From NCBI GenBank assembly GCA_029776155.1, contig JAKOTU010000040.1, forward strand, positions 62,001-126,000: a DNA stretch of 64,000 nt, read 5' to 3'. Shown here piece by piece: positions 15,992 through 25,822 of this stretch. This DNA comes from Bacillota bacterium (GTDB lineage Bacteria > Bacillota > Limnochordia > Darwinibacteriales > Darwinibacteriaceae). The position numbers and the translations under genes were made by a program. Position 1 is the stretch's first letter; every line of letters starts with the position of its first letter. The notes below the pieces were generated by a model. The model was not told the origin of the DNA and searched no databases. It saw only the letters and a list, made by a program, of their open reading frames with translations.

Positions 15992-18232
15992 ATGCAGGTG
16001 CAAATCTCTGATAACGCCAGAATAGTACTCGAACGACGCTACTTAGCCAAGGCGGGCGATGAGATAATTGAGACCCCTGAGGATATGCTGCGCAGGGTGG
16101 CCAAGAACATAGCACAGTTGGAGAAGGACCCCATCTGGGAAGAACGATTCTTTGAAATCATGGATAATCTTGAGTTTTTGCCTAACAGCCCCACGCTGAT
16201 GAACGCCGGTAGAGAACTGCAGCAGCTCTCGGCATGTTTTGTCCTGCCCATCGAAGATTCCATGGAGGGTATTTTTGAGACTCTGAAGAACACAGCGTTG
16301 ATCCAAAAGTCCGGTGGCGGGACAGGCTTTAGTTTTTCGCGCCTGCGTCCAAGTTTTGATGTGGTAAGCACAACTGGCGGCGTGGCCAGCGGCCCCGTTT
16401 CCTTCATGCGCTGTTATAACGCGGCCACCGATGCCATTAAGCAGGGGGGGACCCGTCGCGGCGCCAACATGGGTATCCTGCGGGTGGACCATCCCGATAT
16501 TCTCCAGTTCATCCAGTGTAAAGCTGATCCCAACGAGATCACCAACTTCAATATCTCGGTTGCGATCACAGAAGAGTTCATGGAAGCGGTCTTCGCAGAC
16601 CAGACCTACCCCCTGATCAACCCCCGCACTAAGCAGTCCGTGGGGGAACTGCGGGCCAGGGAAGTGTTTGAGCTCATTGTGGAGATGGCCTGGCGCAACG
16701 GTGAGCCGGGGATTATTTTCCTAGACCGCATCAACCGCTTCAACCCCACACCTCAGGTGGGTGTTATTGAAGCCACTAACCCCTGCGGTGAACAGCCTCT
16801 CCTGCCCAACGAGAGCTGTAATCTGGGCTCCATCAACTTGGTCAAGATGGTCCAGCGCACGGCAGAAGGGTGGACCATTGACTGGGAGCGCTTGGGCGAA
16901 GTGGTGGAGATTGCCGTACGCTTCCTGGATAACGTGATCGACGTAAACCGCTATCCCCTCAAGGAAATTGAGGAAATGACCCAGGCCAACCGCAAGATCG
17001 GTCTTGGGGTAATGGGTTTTGCCGATCTCTTGATCCGCCTCGGGGTTCCCTACAACAGTCCGGAAGGGGTGGAGCTGGGCCGGGAGATCATGAAGTTTAT
17101 CCAGACCAAAGGCCATGAGGCTTCCTCCAAGCTGGCGGAGGAGAGGGGTTCCTTCCCCAATTATGCCGGCAGTATCTGGGAGAAAACGGGCAGGCCCATG
17201 CGCAATGCTACCGTGACCACCATTGCCCCGACTGGAACCATTTCCATAATTGCTGGCTGTTCCAGCGGGATTGAGCCCCTGTTCGCCCTGGCGTTTACCC
17301 GCAATGTGCTGGACAATGACCGCTTGATCGAGGTCAACCCCCAATTCGAGGCCATTCTCCGGGAGCGGGATCTGTACTCGTCTGAGCTCATCGAGGAAGT
17401 GGCCAAAACGGGAAGTGTGCAGCATCTGCAGGACTTTCCCGAAGATCTTAAGCGCATTTTGGTCACAGCCTACGATGTCACCCCCGAGTGGCACATCCGC
17501 ATGCAGGCGGCCTTCCAGGAGTTTACCGACAATGCGGTGAGTAAGACGGTGAACTTCCCCCAAGAAGCCACAAAAGATGATATTAGGGAAGTATATGAGT
17601 TGGCCTACAAACTGGGCTGCAAGGGCGTGACCGTCTACCGGGCCGGCTCCCGGGAAGGTGAAGTGCTCACGGTGGGCCACAAAAAGGAGGACAAGGCCCA
17701 ACAAGAGCAGCCGGCTCCCGCCCGGCGTCCAGCACCGCGCAAAAGGCCTAGGGTGACCAGGGGGGAGACAGTGCGCATCAAAACCGGCTGTGGAACGCTG
17801 TATGTAACCATTAACTCCGATGAACAAGGTATCTGTGAAGTGTTCACCACCATTGGCAAGGCCGGCGGCTGCGCGGGTGCTTTCTCCGAAGCTACGGCCA
17901 GGTTGGCCTCTCTGGCCCTGCGTTCTGGCGTGGAGCCCACCCAGATCGTAAAACAGCTCAAGGGTATCCGCTGCCCGCACCCCATCTGGCAGGATGGCCA
18001 GCAGGTACTTTCCTGCCCGGATGCCATTGCCCAGGTGCTGGATGAATACATTAAGAACAACGGCGTAAACGGCAGCGGCTCACTCCCACGGGTCCAAAGC
18101 GGAGCCGCCGCCCCCAGCAGCAACCCGGGGCAGGCGTTCTCCAACGAGGCCTGTCCAGACTGCGGCGGAGCCATGGTGCAGGAAAGCGGCTGCGCCACCT
18201 GCGTCCAGTGTGGTTTTAGCAGGTGCAGCTGA
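15992..18232 (+). CDS. nrdJ: Adenosylcobalamin-dependent ribonucleotide reductase (class II)
   Basis: About 746 residues. It reduces ribonucleotides with a radical generated from coenzyme B12, so it needs no oxygen and no separate radical subunit. Seen: [43 protein letters not shown], the catalytic TNPCGEQPL with radical Cys, [10 protein letters not shown], and [16 protein letters not shown] basic linker leads to a TSCPD domain ([10 protein letters not shown] to IRCPHPIW) and a final Cys-rich zinc-type tail ([15 protein letters not shown]). ATG 15992 follows AGGAAGG; the in-frame codons upstream lie inside the promoter, so a longer protein is unlikely. Confidence 0.96.
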   Translation: MQVQISDNARIVLERRYLAKAGDEIIETPEDMLRRVAKNIAQLEKDPIWEERFFEIMDNLEFLPNSPTLMNAGRELQQLSACFVLPIEDSMEGIFETLKNTALIQKSGGGTGFSFSRLRPSFDVVSTTGGVASGPVSFMRCYNAATDAIKQGGTRRGANMGILRVDHPDILQFIQCKADPNEITNFNISVAITEEFMEAVFADQTYPLINPRTKQSVGELRAREVFELIVEMAWRNGEPGIIFLDRINRFNPTPQVGVIEATNPCGEQPLLPNESCNLGSINLVKMVQRTAEGWTIDWERLGEVVEIAVRFLDNVIDVNRYPLKEIEEMTQANRKIGLGVMGFADLLIRLGVPYNSPEGVELGREIMKFIQTKGHEASSKLAEERGSFPNYAGSIWEKTGRPMRNATVTTIAPTGTISIIAGCSSGIEPLFALAFTRNVLDNDRLIEVNPQFEAILRERDLYSSELIEEVAKTGSVQHLQDFPEDLKRILVTAYDVTPEWHIRMQAAFQEFTDNAVSKTVNFPQEATKDDIREVYELAYKLGCKGVTVYRAGSREGEVLTVGHKKEDKAQQEQPAPARRPAPRKRPRVTRGETVRIKTGCGTLYVTINSDEQGICEVFTTIGKAGGCAGAFSEATARLASLALRSGVEPTQIVKQLKGIRCPHPIWQDGQQVLSCPDAIAQVLDEYIKNNGVNGSGSLPRVQSGAAAPSSNPGQAFSNEACPDCGGAMVQESGCATCVQCGFSRCS

Positions 18233-18248
18233 TGGCAAGCTGAAAACA

Positions 18249-18287
18249 GAATCTCCTCTCCCGCTTTTTCGGCGGGGGAGGAGATTC
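18249..18287. terminator. Shared hairpin between nrdJ and the SLH gene
   Basis: A 10-bp stem GAATCTCCTC / GAGGAGATTC with a G/C-rich inner stem lies between two converging genes. T runs are short on both sides, so termination may be partial in each direction. Confidence 0.6.
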
Positions 18288-18304
18288 TTAGTATTGTTAA
18301 AACC

Positions 18305-19462
18305 TTAGTTATCCAACACATTCTGCAGCCACTCGCTGGTGAGCAGCCTTTGGGCCAGTTCCACCTGCGCGTACTGCAATACCTTGGACCAGTTCTGGTC
18401 CAGGGCGGCGCTGATCAGCTCAGGGGCCACATCCAGGTACTCCGCCGTTTCCGCAGTGAGCCGCTCTTTGAGCATGAGCTGCAGGCTGCTCCAATCCTGG
18501 TTGATGGCTGCTTCCGCCTCCCAAGGGGCAACGCCGCGATCTACAAGCTCTTGGTACAGCTCATAGCGCACCTCTTCGCCGAGCTGATCCCAATCACCGG
18601 TGATCAGGGCGTTGATCTGGGCTGGAGTAAGCAGATCCGCGAGCACCTTGGTTGCTTTGTTGAGGCCCTCCAGGAGTACCTGCATCCGTCCCGCTTCCTG
18701 GAGACGGACCAGCAGGACCTGGCTATCGCGTACGAGGACCACCACTTCTTGTCCCGCACTGAGCTTCTCCCCCTTGCTTATAGGTTCCCGCATCAGGCTG
18801 CCCGGGGAGATGAACAGGGTTTCGCCCAGCAGGGTAAGGGAGATGGGCTCTTCTGCACCTTCCACCTGGAGCACGATTTCTCTGCCTTCACCCAATACGT
18901 CCGCGACTTGGCCCTTGAGCTCAGTTAGCTTCAAGGCCTGGTCTAGGATGTAGGCAGCCTCTGCCCTGGTGATCAGCCGGTAGGGCTCAAAGCGTCCCAC
19001 CATATGGGTGGGCAGCAGGGCCAAACGCTGCAGAACCTCGATGCCGAGAAAACCAGGGTAATCAATGTTCAGATCGGAGAAAGAGGGATAAAAGCCCTTG
19101 GGTGCTTCCGTGTGTTCTCCTAAGCCCAACAGGTTACCCAACAAGGCGGCGAACTCTCCCCTAGTGATCCCTTCCGGGTGGGCGACCAGGAGCTGATTCA
19201 GCCACTGGGCCAGGTTTTCACCTTCCTCTTCAGTTAGGTTAAAGGCTGCGGCCAACAGCGCCAGGGCCTGGTCATGCCTAAGGCTTTGGGAAGGCGCGAA
19301 TTGATCCTCCCAGAGTCCCTGGAAGAGGCCCTTTTCCTCCAGGGCGGTAATGGCGCTTTCCGCCCAGATCCCTTCAATATCGGCAAAGGCCGCCCAAGCG
19401 GCTACGCTGGGCAGGGTTATAAGCAGGATCAGTAGTACACTGACAAGTTTTGCAGGTCGCAT
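18305..19462 (-). CDS. Secreted SLH-domain protein
   Basis: About 385 residues. A signal peptide (Arg and Lys, then a hydrophobic stretch ending VAAWA) is followed by S-layer homology repeats: FADIEGIWAESAI, ITRGEFAALLGNLLG and ITRAEAAYILDQA. SLH repeats bind cell-wall polysaccharide. The middle (residues 200-275) is beta-rich. The last hundred residues contain three related helical units of about 33 residues, each starting near a [DN]W[DS] motif. Start ATG 19462 was chosen for AAAGGGG 7 bases upstream; an ATG two codons earlier is too close to the site. In diderm Firmicutes SLH proteins tether the outer membrane, but this one shows no barrel. Confidence 0.85.
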   Translation of the reverse strand: MRPAKLVSVLLILLITLPSVAAWAAFADIEGIWAESAITALEEKGLFQGLWEDQFAPSQSLRHDQALALLAAAFNLTEEEGENLAQWLNQLLVAHPEGITRGEFAALLGNLLGLGEHTEAPKGFYPSFSDLNIDYPGFLGIEVLQRLALLPTHMVGRFEPYRLITRAEAAYILDQALKLTELKGQVADVLGEGREIVLQVEGAEEPISLTLLGETLFISPGSLMREPISKGEKLSAGQEVVVLVRDSQVLLVRLQEAGRMQVLLEGLNKATKVLADLLTPAQINALITGDWDQLGEEVRYELYQELVDRGVAPWEAEAAINQDWSSLQLMLKERLTAETAEYLDVAPELISAALDQNWSKVLQYAQVELAQRLLTSEWLQNVLDN

Positions 19463-19498
19463 CTGCATACCCCTTTTCTGGTTCAAACTGAGTCTTAT

Positions 19499-19526
19499 CT
19501 TATACCCCCCAATTCGCCCCTGACAA
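19499..19526 (-). promoter_or_regulatory. Promoter of the SLH gene
   Basis: Minus strand: -35 TTGTCA (19526-19521), 16 bases, -10 TATAAG (19504-19499), giving a 5' leader of about 30 bases. Confidence 0.6.
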
Positions 19527-19632
19527 GGGAAGCCCTTTATGTAAAGTTGGGCAGAGGCGGTGCCTTTCCCCAACAACAGCAGGTTTTTACAGGCTGGCGT
19601 GGAATAGACAAGGAAGAAATGAGGGATGTGCT

Positions 19633-22218
19633 GTGGAAAAACGTCTGTTTCTTCTGGACGGCAACAGCTTGATCAACCGGGCCTTTTACGCCCTGCCGCC
19701 CTTAACCAGCCGCAGGGGAGAGCCCACTAATGCCGTGTACGGGCTGACCACTATGCTGTTGCGTCTGCAGGAAGACTACCAGCCGGACCAGATTTTGGTG
19801 GCCTTTGATGTGTCGGGCCCCACTTTTCGGCACGTGCAGTTCACCGAGTATAAGGCCCAGCGCAGACCCATGCCCGATGATCTGCGCAGCCAAATCCCCT
19901 TGATGAAAGAGCTGTTGGATAAAATGGGCATCCAGCGCCTGGAACTGGAAGGCTTCGAAGCAGATGATCTCATCGGCACCGCGGCCAAGCAGGCGGAGCA
20001 AGCCGGTTACAGAGTGTTCATCGTGACAGGTGATCGGGATGCTTTCCAGCTCATCTCACCCCAGACCACGGTGCTTTTTACCAGGAGGGGCATTACCGAG
20101 ACGGAAGTGGTGGATGAGGACGCCCTGCGCAAGCACTACGGGCTCAGCCCCCAGCAGATTATTGATCTAAAGGGCCTGATGGGCGATAGTTCCGATAACA
20201 TTCCAGGTGTGCCAGGGGTGGGGGAAAAGACCGCACTCAAACTTCTGGAAACCTACGGTTCCTTGGAAGAAGTGTACGCCCATCTCGATGAAATCAAAGG
20301 CAAACTGCAGAGCCGTCTGCGGGAATATAAGGATCAGGCCTTTTTGAGCAAGGAGCTGGCCACCATTCGTTGCTCGGCACCAATCGCCATCGATTTAGAC
20401 CGCAAGCAGACCATGGATGACGCTGCCGTGCGGGAGATGTTCCAAGACCTGGACTTTAAAAGCCTCCTGGCAAGACTCCCCCAAGGGGAGCGTCAGGCCC
20501 CTGCGGTAATTTCTGTAAAGACTGGCTGGGATCTAGATTTGACCCGCCTGGGGGCGGGAGACTGGGAGGAATTCCTCTCTGAGCTCAAGGCCCACCAGGA
20601 TGTGTATCTAAACTGCCCTGAAGGCCGGGCAGAGCTGCTGGTGAGGACAGGGGAAAAGAACTGGGCCGTACCGAAAGGTCTCCTCCTGGAACGGCGGGAA
20701 GAGCTCATCACTGCTTTGGCCGCGCCCAGGATCTATGCCGTGGGCAGCAAGGAGATTCTCCACCTCCTTGGTCCTGAAAGTCCCGTGGACATTGGCTTCG
20801 ATTTGGAGCTAGCCCTGTACTGCTTGGATCCAGAAAAACGCTGGGACTTAGCCTCTATCGCGCACTACTTCCAGTTAGAGGCCCCCGCCGTGGAGCCACC
20901 AGCCCCGGATTATCAGGCAGCCATGCTCCAGGTGCTGCAGAGGATCGCACCTTTGGTAGAAGAGCGCCTCAAAACGGATGACCTCTGGTTTGTGTACCGG
21001 GAGATTGAGCTGCCCCTGGCAAAAGTATTGGCGGAAATGGAAGCCCACGGCGTTTTGGTAGACCGGGGGAAGCTGAAGACCATCTCCCATGATCTCCAGG
21101 TAGCCTTGGATCAGCTCTCGGGACTTATCTACGCAGAAGCGGGGGAGGAGTTCAATATCAACTCGCCAAAGCAGCTGGGGACCATCCTCTTTGACAAGTT
21201 GGGTCTGCCGGTGCTCAAACGCACCAAAACGGGCCCTTCTACCAGCGCTGAGGTGCTTGAGGAGTTGAGCGATCATCCCATTGTGGCCCATGTGCTGGAG
21301 TACCGGCAGGTGGCCAAACTCAAATCCACCTACGCGGATGCCTTGGGCGAGCTCATCTCCCCGGCAACGGGACGCCTGCACACCACCTTTAACCAGACAG
21401 TGACGGCCACGGGCAGGTTGAGCAGCACACATCCTAATCTGCAGAACATCCCCGTGCGCACCGAGGCGGGCCGGCGCATCCGGGAAGCCTTTGTGGTTCC
21501 GGACGGGTTCTACCTGGTGAGCGCGGACTACTCCCAGATTGAGCTCAGGCTCCTTGCCCACCTATCCAGGGATGAGGCCCTGTGCGAAGCGTTCCGCAGC
21601 GGAGCCGACATTCACATCCAGACCGCCTCGGAAGTCTTTGGAGTGCCCAAGGAGGAAGTGACCGACGAGCAGCGCAGTGCGGCCAAGGCCATTAATTTTG
21701 GCATTGTGTACGGCATCAGCAGTTTTGGCTTGGCCAAGGGTATCAACCTAACCCGTGCTCAAGCCCAGGAGTATATCGACTCTTATTTCCTGCGCTATCC
21801 AGGGGTGAAAAAGTTCCTAGACGGCGCGGTGGAGCAGGGCCGCAGAGAGGGTTATGTGCAAACCCTCTTTGGCCGCAGGCGCTATCTGCCCAACCTGAAG
21901 AGCCGCAACTTCGCGCTGCGCAGTTTTGCTGCGCGTACCGCCATGAACTCGCCCATTCAGGGCAGTGCCGCGGACATCATCAAGCTGGCCATGCTCAGAG
22001 TACGCCGGGCCCTAAAGGAAGAGGGCCTGCAGAGTAGACTCCTGCTCCAAGTCCATGACGAGCTGGTGTTGGAGGTGCTCGAAGGTGAACTGGAAGCAAC
22101 GGCGCGGCTGTTGAAACGGGAAATGGAGCAGGTCTGGGAGCTTGCCGTACCCCTAGTTGTGGATGTATATTATGGGAAGAACTGGCGCGATGTCCAGGAG
22201 TTTGAGTTAAAGGAGTAG
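19633..22218 (+). CDS. polA: DNA polymerase I
   Basis: 861 residues. Order: 5'-3' nuclease (1-290; DGNSLINRAFYAL, EADDLIGT, GDRDAFQLI, GDSSDNIPGVPG), a 3'-5' exonuclease-like domain (300-450), and the polymerase domain with motif A DYSQIELR (Asp632), motif B RSAAKAINFGIVYG and motif C QVHDELVLEV (Asp809). The usual ExoI Asp-x-Glu of the proofreading domain is not visible, so proofreading is probably lost, as in Bacillus and Thermus enzymes. It removes RNA primers and fills gaps. Start GTG 19633 follows GAGGG. mutM follows after 3 bases, a DNA repair pairing. Confidence 0.97.
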   Translation: MEKRLFLLDGNSLINRAFYALPPLTSRRGEPTNAVYGLTTMLLRLQEDYQPDQILVAFDVSGPTFRHVQFTEYKAQRRPMPDDLRSQIPLMKELLDKMGIQRLELEGFEADDLIGTAAKQAEQAGYRVFIVTGDRDAFQLISPQTTVLFTRRGITETEVVDEDALRKHYGLSPQQIIDLKGLMGDSSDNIPGVPGVGEKTALKLLETYGSLEEVYAHLDEIKGKLQSRLREYKDQAFLSKELATIRCSAPIAIDLDRKQTMDDAAVREMFQDLDFKSLLARLPQGERQAPAVISVKTGWDLDLTRLGAGDWEEFLSELKAHQDVYLNCPEGRAELLVRTGEKNWAVPKGLLLERREELITALAAPRIYAVGSKEILHLLGPESPVDIGFDLELALYCLDPEKRWDLASIAHYFQLEAPAVEPPAPDYQAAMLQVLQRIAPLVEERLKTDDLWFVYREIELPLAKVLAEMEAHGVLVDRGKLKTISHDLQVALDQLSGLIYAEAGEEFNINSPKQLGTILFDKLGLPVLKRTKTGPSTSAEVLEELSDHPIVAHVLEYRQVAKLKSTYADALGELISPATGRLHTTFNQTVTATGRLSSTHPNLQNIPVRTEAGRRIREAFVVPDGFYLVSADYSQIELRLLAHLSRDEALCEAFRSGADIHIQTASEVFGVPKEEVTDEQRSAAKAINFGIVYGISSFGLAKGINLTRAQAQEYIDSYFLRYPGVKKFLDGAVEQGRREGYVQTLFGRRRYLPNLKSRNFALRSFAARTAMNSPIQGSAADIIKLAMLRVRRALKEEGLQSRLLLQVHDELVLEVLEGELEATARLLKREMEQVWELAVPLVVDVYYGKNWRDVQEFELKE

Positions 22219-22221
22219 GCC

Positions 22222-23058
22222 ATGCCCGAGTTACCTGAAGTGGAAACAGTCAGGCGCACTTTGCTCCCTGTTGTCCTGCATAAACCAATTACTGCCGTTA
22301 GCGTTTTCACCCACCGCATCGTCCAAAACAGGCCCCTTGAGCAGTTTCAAGAGCTCTTGGTGGGCAGGAGTTTTACGGATCTTATCCGGCGCGGCAAATA
22401 CTTGATCTTTTCCGTGGAGGGTGGATTGGAGCTCATAGCCCATCTGCGCATGACGGGCCGCCTGATCTACTACTCCAGCCCAGATCTTCCCCTGGCCAAA
22501 CACACGTCCGCAGTGTTCAGCTTTGGCGAAGGGGGCGAGCTGCGTTTTGAGGATGTGCGCAAGTTCGGGACTCTGGATTTGGTGCCCCAAGGGGAGTACC
22601 AGAGCGTGAAAGGGCTTTATACTCTGGGTGTGGAACCCCTCTCTGACGAGTTTTCCCTGGGCTTTTTCCAGGAACTGCTCCTGGGGCGCAAAACCAAGAT
22701 CAAAGCTTTGCTCCTCGATCAAACCAAGATCGCGGGTTTGGGCAACATCTACGCGGATGAGAGCCTCTTCCAAGCTGGGATTCACCCCGAACGCAGCGCC
22801 CATTCTTTAACTGCTGAAGAGGTGCAGCGGCTGCATGCAGCCATTAAAGAGGTCTTGGAGCTGGCCATTGCCCATCAGGGGACCACTTTTCGCGATTACC
22901 GCACGGGGTACGGCCGCGAAGGGTCGTTCCAAAACCAGCTGCGGATTTACGGCAAGAAGGGTGCAGACTGCCCCCGCTGCGGCGTACAGTTAGAGTATAG
23001 AAAAGTGGCGGGGCGCACCAGTCATTTCTGTCCCGCCTGTCAGAGGGAACAGCCATGA
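22222..23058 (+). CDS. mutM: Formamidopyrimidine-DNA glycosylase (Fpg/MutM)
   Basis: 278 residues. It excises 8-oxoguanine and ring-opened purines. The start MPELPEVE carries the catalytic Pro (residue 2 before Met removal) and Glu3; a Lys in the RGKYLIF stretch is the beta-elimination residue. The LGNIYADE helix and the C-terminal zinc finger (CPRC and CPAC, with GRTSHFCPAC) are intact. The ATG is 3 bases after polA, and the stop overlaps the coaE start. Confidence 0.97.
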   Translation: MPELPEVETVRRTLLPVVLHKPITAVSVFTHRIVQNRPLEQFQELLVGRSFTDLIRRGKYLIFSVEGGLELIAHLRMTGRLIYYSSPDLPLAKHTSAVFSFGEGGELRFEDVRKFGTLDLVPQGEYQSVKGLYTLGVEPLSDEFSLGFFQELLLGRKTKIKALLLDQTKIAGLGNIYADESLFQAGIHPERSAHSLTAEEVQRLHAAIKEVLELAIAHQGTTFRDYRTGYGREGSFQNQLRIYGKKGADCPRCGVQLEYRKVAGRTSHFCPACQREQP

Positions 23059-23636
23059 TCGGCCTTACAGGAGGAATTGCCAGCGGCAAATCCACCGTGG
23101 CCCAGCGCCTGCGGGCCCTGGGCGCGGTGGTTTTGGATGCGGACCTTTTGGCCCGGGAAGCAGTAAAACCCCATACTCCTGGCTGGCACAAGGTGCAGGA
23201 AGCCTTCCCTGACGTGATCCGCGCCGACGGGGCTATAGATCGGCGCCTTCTGGGTCAGATCGTCTTTGCTGATCCGGAAAAGAGAAGGGTTCTGGAAAGC
23301 ATTATCCATCCCGAGGTGCTCAAAATGCTCGTTGCAGAGGCGGCGCGGGCGGAAGGGGAAGGGCGTGTCGTTGTTGCCGAGGTCCCTTTGTTATATGAAG
23401 TGGGCTGGGATGGGCTCATGGAGCAAGTTTGGGTGGTATATGTCCCTTATGAGGTGCAGCTGAGGCGCCTCATGGAGCGCAGCGGAGTAAGCCAAGGGGA
23501 TGCGGAGCGCATGATTGGCAGCCAGATGCCCCTGGCCAGAAAGGTGGAGCTCGCCCATCGGGTCATTGACAACAGCGGGCCGCTGGAGAAAACGTGGGAG
23601 CAGGTTGATGCTCTTTGGAAGGAGTTTGCAGGGTGA
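23055..23636 (+). CDS. coaE: Dephospho-CoA kinase
   Basis: 193 residues. It phosphorylates dephospho-CoA, the last step of CoA synthesis. The P-loop [22 protein letters not shown], the lid motif with AERMIGSQ and the VIDNSG end motif are present. The ATG overlaps the mutM stop in an ATGA. The polA-mutM-coaE order is common in Firmicutes. Confidence 0.96.
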   Translation: MIGLTGGIASGKSTVAQRLRALGAVVLDADLLAREAVKPHTPGWHKVQEAFPDVIRADGAIDRRLLGQIVFADPEKRRVLESIIHPEVLKMLVAEAARAEGEGRVVVAEVPLLYEVGWDGLMEQVWVVYVPYEVQLRRLMERSGVSQGDAERMIGSQMPLARKVELAHRVIDNSGPLEKTWEQVDALWKEFAG

Positions 23637-24031
23637 GGATCGCATTGATTGCCCATGATCAGAAAAAGAAGGCCATGATCGAGTTTGTCCACTGTCATCT
23701 CGAGGATCTCCGGGGCCATGAACTCTACGCCACCGGCACCACGGGGCGCTTGATCCAGGAGGCCACCGGGTTGGAGGTGCAGCGCGTGCAGTCGGGTCCC
23801 ATGGGGGGCGACCAGCAGATCGGAGCCTTGGTGGCCAGCGGCGAGTTGGATGCCGTGATCTTCCTTAGGGATCCCCTCACCGCGCAGCCCCATGAGCCAG
23901 ACATTACGGCTTTGCTGAGGGTGTGCGATGTGCACAATGTGCCCCTGGCCACCAACGAAGCCACAGCGGAGCTGGTGCTGCACTGGTTGAGGGAGAACAG
24001 TGCCCAAGCGGCCCCAGAAGGCGAGGAATGA
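23633..24031 (+). CDS. mgsA: Methylglyoxal synthase
   Basis: 132 residues. It converts dihydroxyacetone phosphate to methylglyoxal and phosphate, a bypass of lower glycolysis. The N-terminal [10 protein letters not shown], the phosphate-binding TGTTG, the [10 protein letters not shown] loop with the catalytic Asp, and [14 protein letters not shown] (Asp and His of the active site) are all visible. The GTG start overlaps the coaE stop in GTGA; AAGGAG lies 8 bases upstream. Confidence 0.95.
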   Translation: MRIALIAHDQKKKAMIEFVHCHLEDLRGHELYATGTTGRLIQEATGLEVQRVQSGPMGGDQQIGALVASGELDAVIFLRDPLTAQPHEPDITALLRVCDVHNVPLATNEATAELVLHWLRENSAQAAPEGEE

Positions 24032-24036
24032 ACTAA

Positions 24037-24594
24037 GTGCGTCTGCTCACTTTTGTGCTCTTGGGCGCGGCCGCTTTAGGACTGATCTTCCTCCCGGAAA
24101 TCCTCCAGGAGGTGTTTCCCCTTGGTTATCCGGACGTGATCAGCACGGCTGGTGAGCGCCACGGGGTGGATTGGGCCCTTATTGCAGCCATCATCCACGT
24201 GGAAAGCGGATTTAGTCCGGGTGTAGTGTCGAAGAAAGGGGCTGTGGGGCTCATGCAGATCATGCCCGATACCGCCGATTGGATCGGGGCGCGCTTGGGT
24301 GAAAGGGTGAGCCGGGAGGACCTGTTCGATCCCCAGGTTAACATTCACCTGGGAACCTACTACCTGCGCTATCTGCTGGATCGGTTCGCCAGCGAACAGG
24401 CAGCCCTGGCCGCCTATAACGGAGGGCCAGCCAATGTGACCCGCTGGCTGGAAGAAGGGATCTGGGATGGTTCCTATGAAAACGCCCAGAGCATCCCCTT
24501 TGCGGAAACCAGGTCTTATGTGCGCAAAGTGTCCATGATGCGGCGCTTGTATAAATTCATGTATCCCCAGGGAATTCAGGAGTTGGAGCATTGA
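24037..24594 (+). CDS. Lytic transglycosylase (SLT domain)
   Basis: 185 residues. A signal anchor (residues 3-22) is followed by a goose-lysozyme-like SLT domain: ALIAAIIHVESGFSP holds the catalytic Glu, then GAVGLMQIMPDTA, NIHLGTYYLR and LAAYNGGP. It cleaves peptidoglycan glycan strands to give 1,6-anhydro ends and acts outside the membrane. It is the short YjbJ/Slt-like form often found after coaE in Clostridia. Start GTG 24037. Confidence 0.92.
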   Translation: MRLLTFVLLGAAALGLIFLPEILQEVFPLGYPDVISTAGERHGVDWALIAAIIHVESGFSPGVVSKKGAVGLMQIMPDTADWIGARLGERVSREDLFDPQVNIHLGTYYLRYLLDRFASEQAALAAYNGGPANVTRWLEEGIWDGSYENAQSIPFAETRSYVRKVSMMRRLYKFMYPQGIQELEH

Positions 24595-24609
24595 GAGGAG
24601 CCAGGTAGG

Positions 24610-25644
24610 ATGGTCAAGCAGATTGAGACTGTGCAGCAGGTAAGCGACCTGCAGGTGGAAGCAAAGCGGTTGTTTTCCGCCACCCATGATGAGATCAAGC
24701 AGGGACTGACCACGGACATCTACTTCGTGAAGACGAAGGAAATCCTCCAGAAAATGGGCCGGGATCAGGCGGAGGTGGTCGCGGAGATCTTCGGGCGGCG
24801 CCCCGGGGTGTTCGCCGGCCTGCCCGAGGTGAAGCTTCTGCTGGAGGGCCTGGGTCTAGAGGTGTGGAGTCTGGAGGAAGGGGATTCTTTCCAGGCCAAG
24901 GAAGTGGTGATGCGTATCCACGGCCGTTACAGCCAGTTCGGCATTTACGAGACAGCCATCTTGGGCATGCTGGCCAGTTCCAGCGGGTGGGCCACGGCCG
25001 CCCGGGCCGCCAAAGAGGCTGCCGGGGGCAAGCCCGTGCTCTGCTTTGGGGCCAGACACGTGCATCCAGCAGTGGCGCCGGTGATGGAACGGGCTGCCAT
25101 TGTGGGGGGCGCGGACGGTGCTTCCTGTATCCTCGGCGCCAAGCTTGCGGGACTTGAACCTTCTGGTACGGTGCCCCATGCCCTGTTCCTGATCGTGGGT
25201 GATACCCTTGAGGCGGCGAAAGCGTACCACAAGTTTATGCCCCCCGAATCGGTGCGCTCCATGCTGGTGGACACCTTCAAAGATGAAGTGGAGGAGAGCC
25301 TGCGCCTTGCGGCCTGCCCAGAAACTGGCCTAGAATCCGTGCGTTTGGATACGCCCAGTGAGCGGGGGGGAGTGACCCCTGGACTCATCCAAGAGCTGAG
25401 GGCAAGACTGGATCTGGCGGGGTTCCAGCACATTAAGATCTTTGTCTCTGGGGGCTTGGATCCTGAACGGATCAAAATCCTCTCCGAAGCGGGCGCCGAT
25501 GCCTTTGGAGTGGGCAGTTACATCTCCAGTGCCGCGGCCATTGACATGACCATGGACCTTAAGATCGTGGATGGACAGGCCACCAGCAAGCGGGGGCGGA
25601 TTCCGGGCTTGATCCCCAGTCCGCGCCTGAAAAGGGTGCTCTAA
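24610..25644 (+). CDS. Nicotinate phosphoribosyltransferase
   Basis: 344 residues, the short form seen in archaea and many Firmicutes. It joins nicotinate to PRPP in NAD salvage. Seen: early TTDIYFVKT, CFGARHVHPAV, GGADGASCILGAKLAG, GTVPHAL (active-site His region) and late FVSGGLDPERI with AFGVGSYIS for phosphate binding. GAGGAG precedes the ATG by about 10 bases. No other NAD genes lie beside it. A 7-bp hairpin without a T run overlaps its stop codon (25641-25665). Confidence 0.92.
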   Translation: MVKQIETVQQVSDLQVEAKRLFSATHDEIKQGLTTDIYFVKTKEILQKMGRDQAEVVAEIFGRRPGVFAGLPEVKLLLEGLGLEVWSLEEGDSFQAKEVVMRIHGRYSQFGIYETAILGMLASSSGWATAARAAKEAAGGKPVLCFGARHVHPAVAPVMERAAIVGGADGASCILGAKLAGLEPSGTVPHALFLIVGDTLEAAKAYHKFMPPESVRSMLVDTFKDEVEESLRLAACPETGLESVRLDTPSERGGVTPGLIQELRARLDLAGFQHIKIFVSGGLDPERIKILSEAGADAFGVGSYISSAAAIDMTMDLKIVDGQATSKRGRIPGLIPSPRLKRVL

Positions 25645-25748
25645 GCCGGGAAAAAGAGGGCTTAGGCGCCCAGACTATCGGATCTTTCCAAGGCCTTTTG
25701 GGCAGGAGATTCGCGCCTAGTGGAGAATGATTGATAAATATTCTTTTC

Positions 25749-25798
25749 GCTGAACTCTGTTGGGCTCGTTTGCTGGCGAGTCCGCTCCCGCGTTCAGC
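25749..25798 (+). other. Structured leader before oppD
   Basis: An outer stem GCTGAAC (25749-25755) / GTTCAGC (25792-25798) encloses an inner stem GGGCTCG (25762-25768) / CGAGTCC (25777-25783, one G-T pair). The structure ends 25 bases before the oppD start and leaves the ribosome site free. It matches no riboswitch that I recognise. Confidence 0.45.
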
Positions 25799-25822
25799 TG
25801 GGAAAAAGAGAGGGAGGGTGTT

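Noticed and set aside
16721-17980. 419-codon open frame on the minus strand opposite nrdJ
   Set aside because: It is a shadow of the reductase coding bias; nrdJ is intact and there is no start signal on the minus strand.
25641-25665. Hairpin CTAAGCC/GGCTTAG as a terminator of the nicotinate phosphoribosyltransferase gene
   Set aside because: No T run follows and the loop is long; it is noted only as a hairpin over the stop codon.
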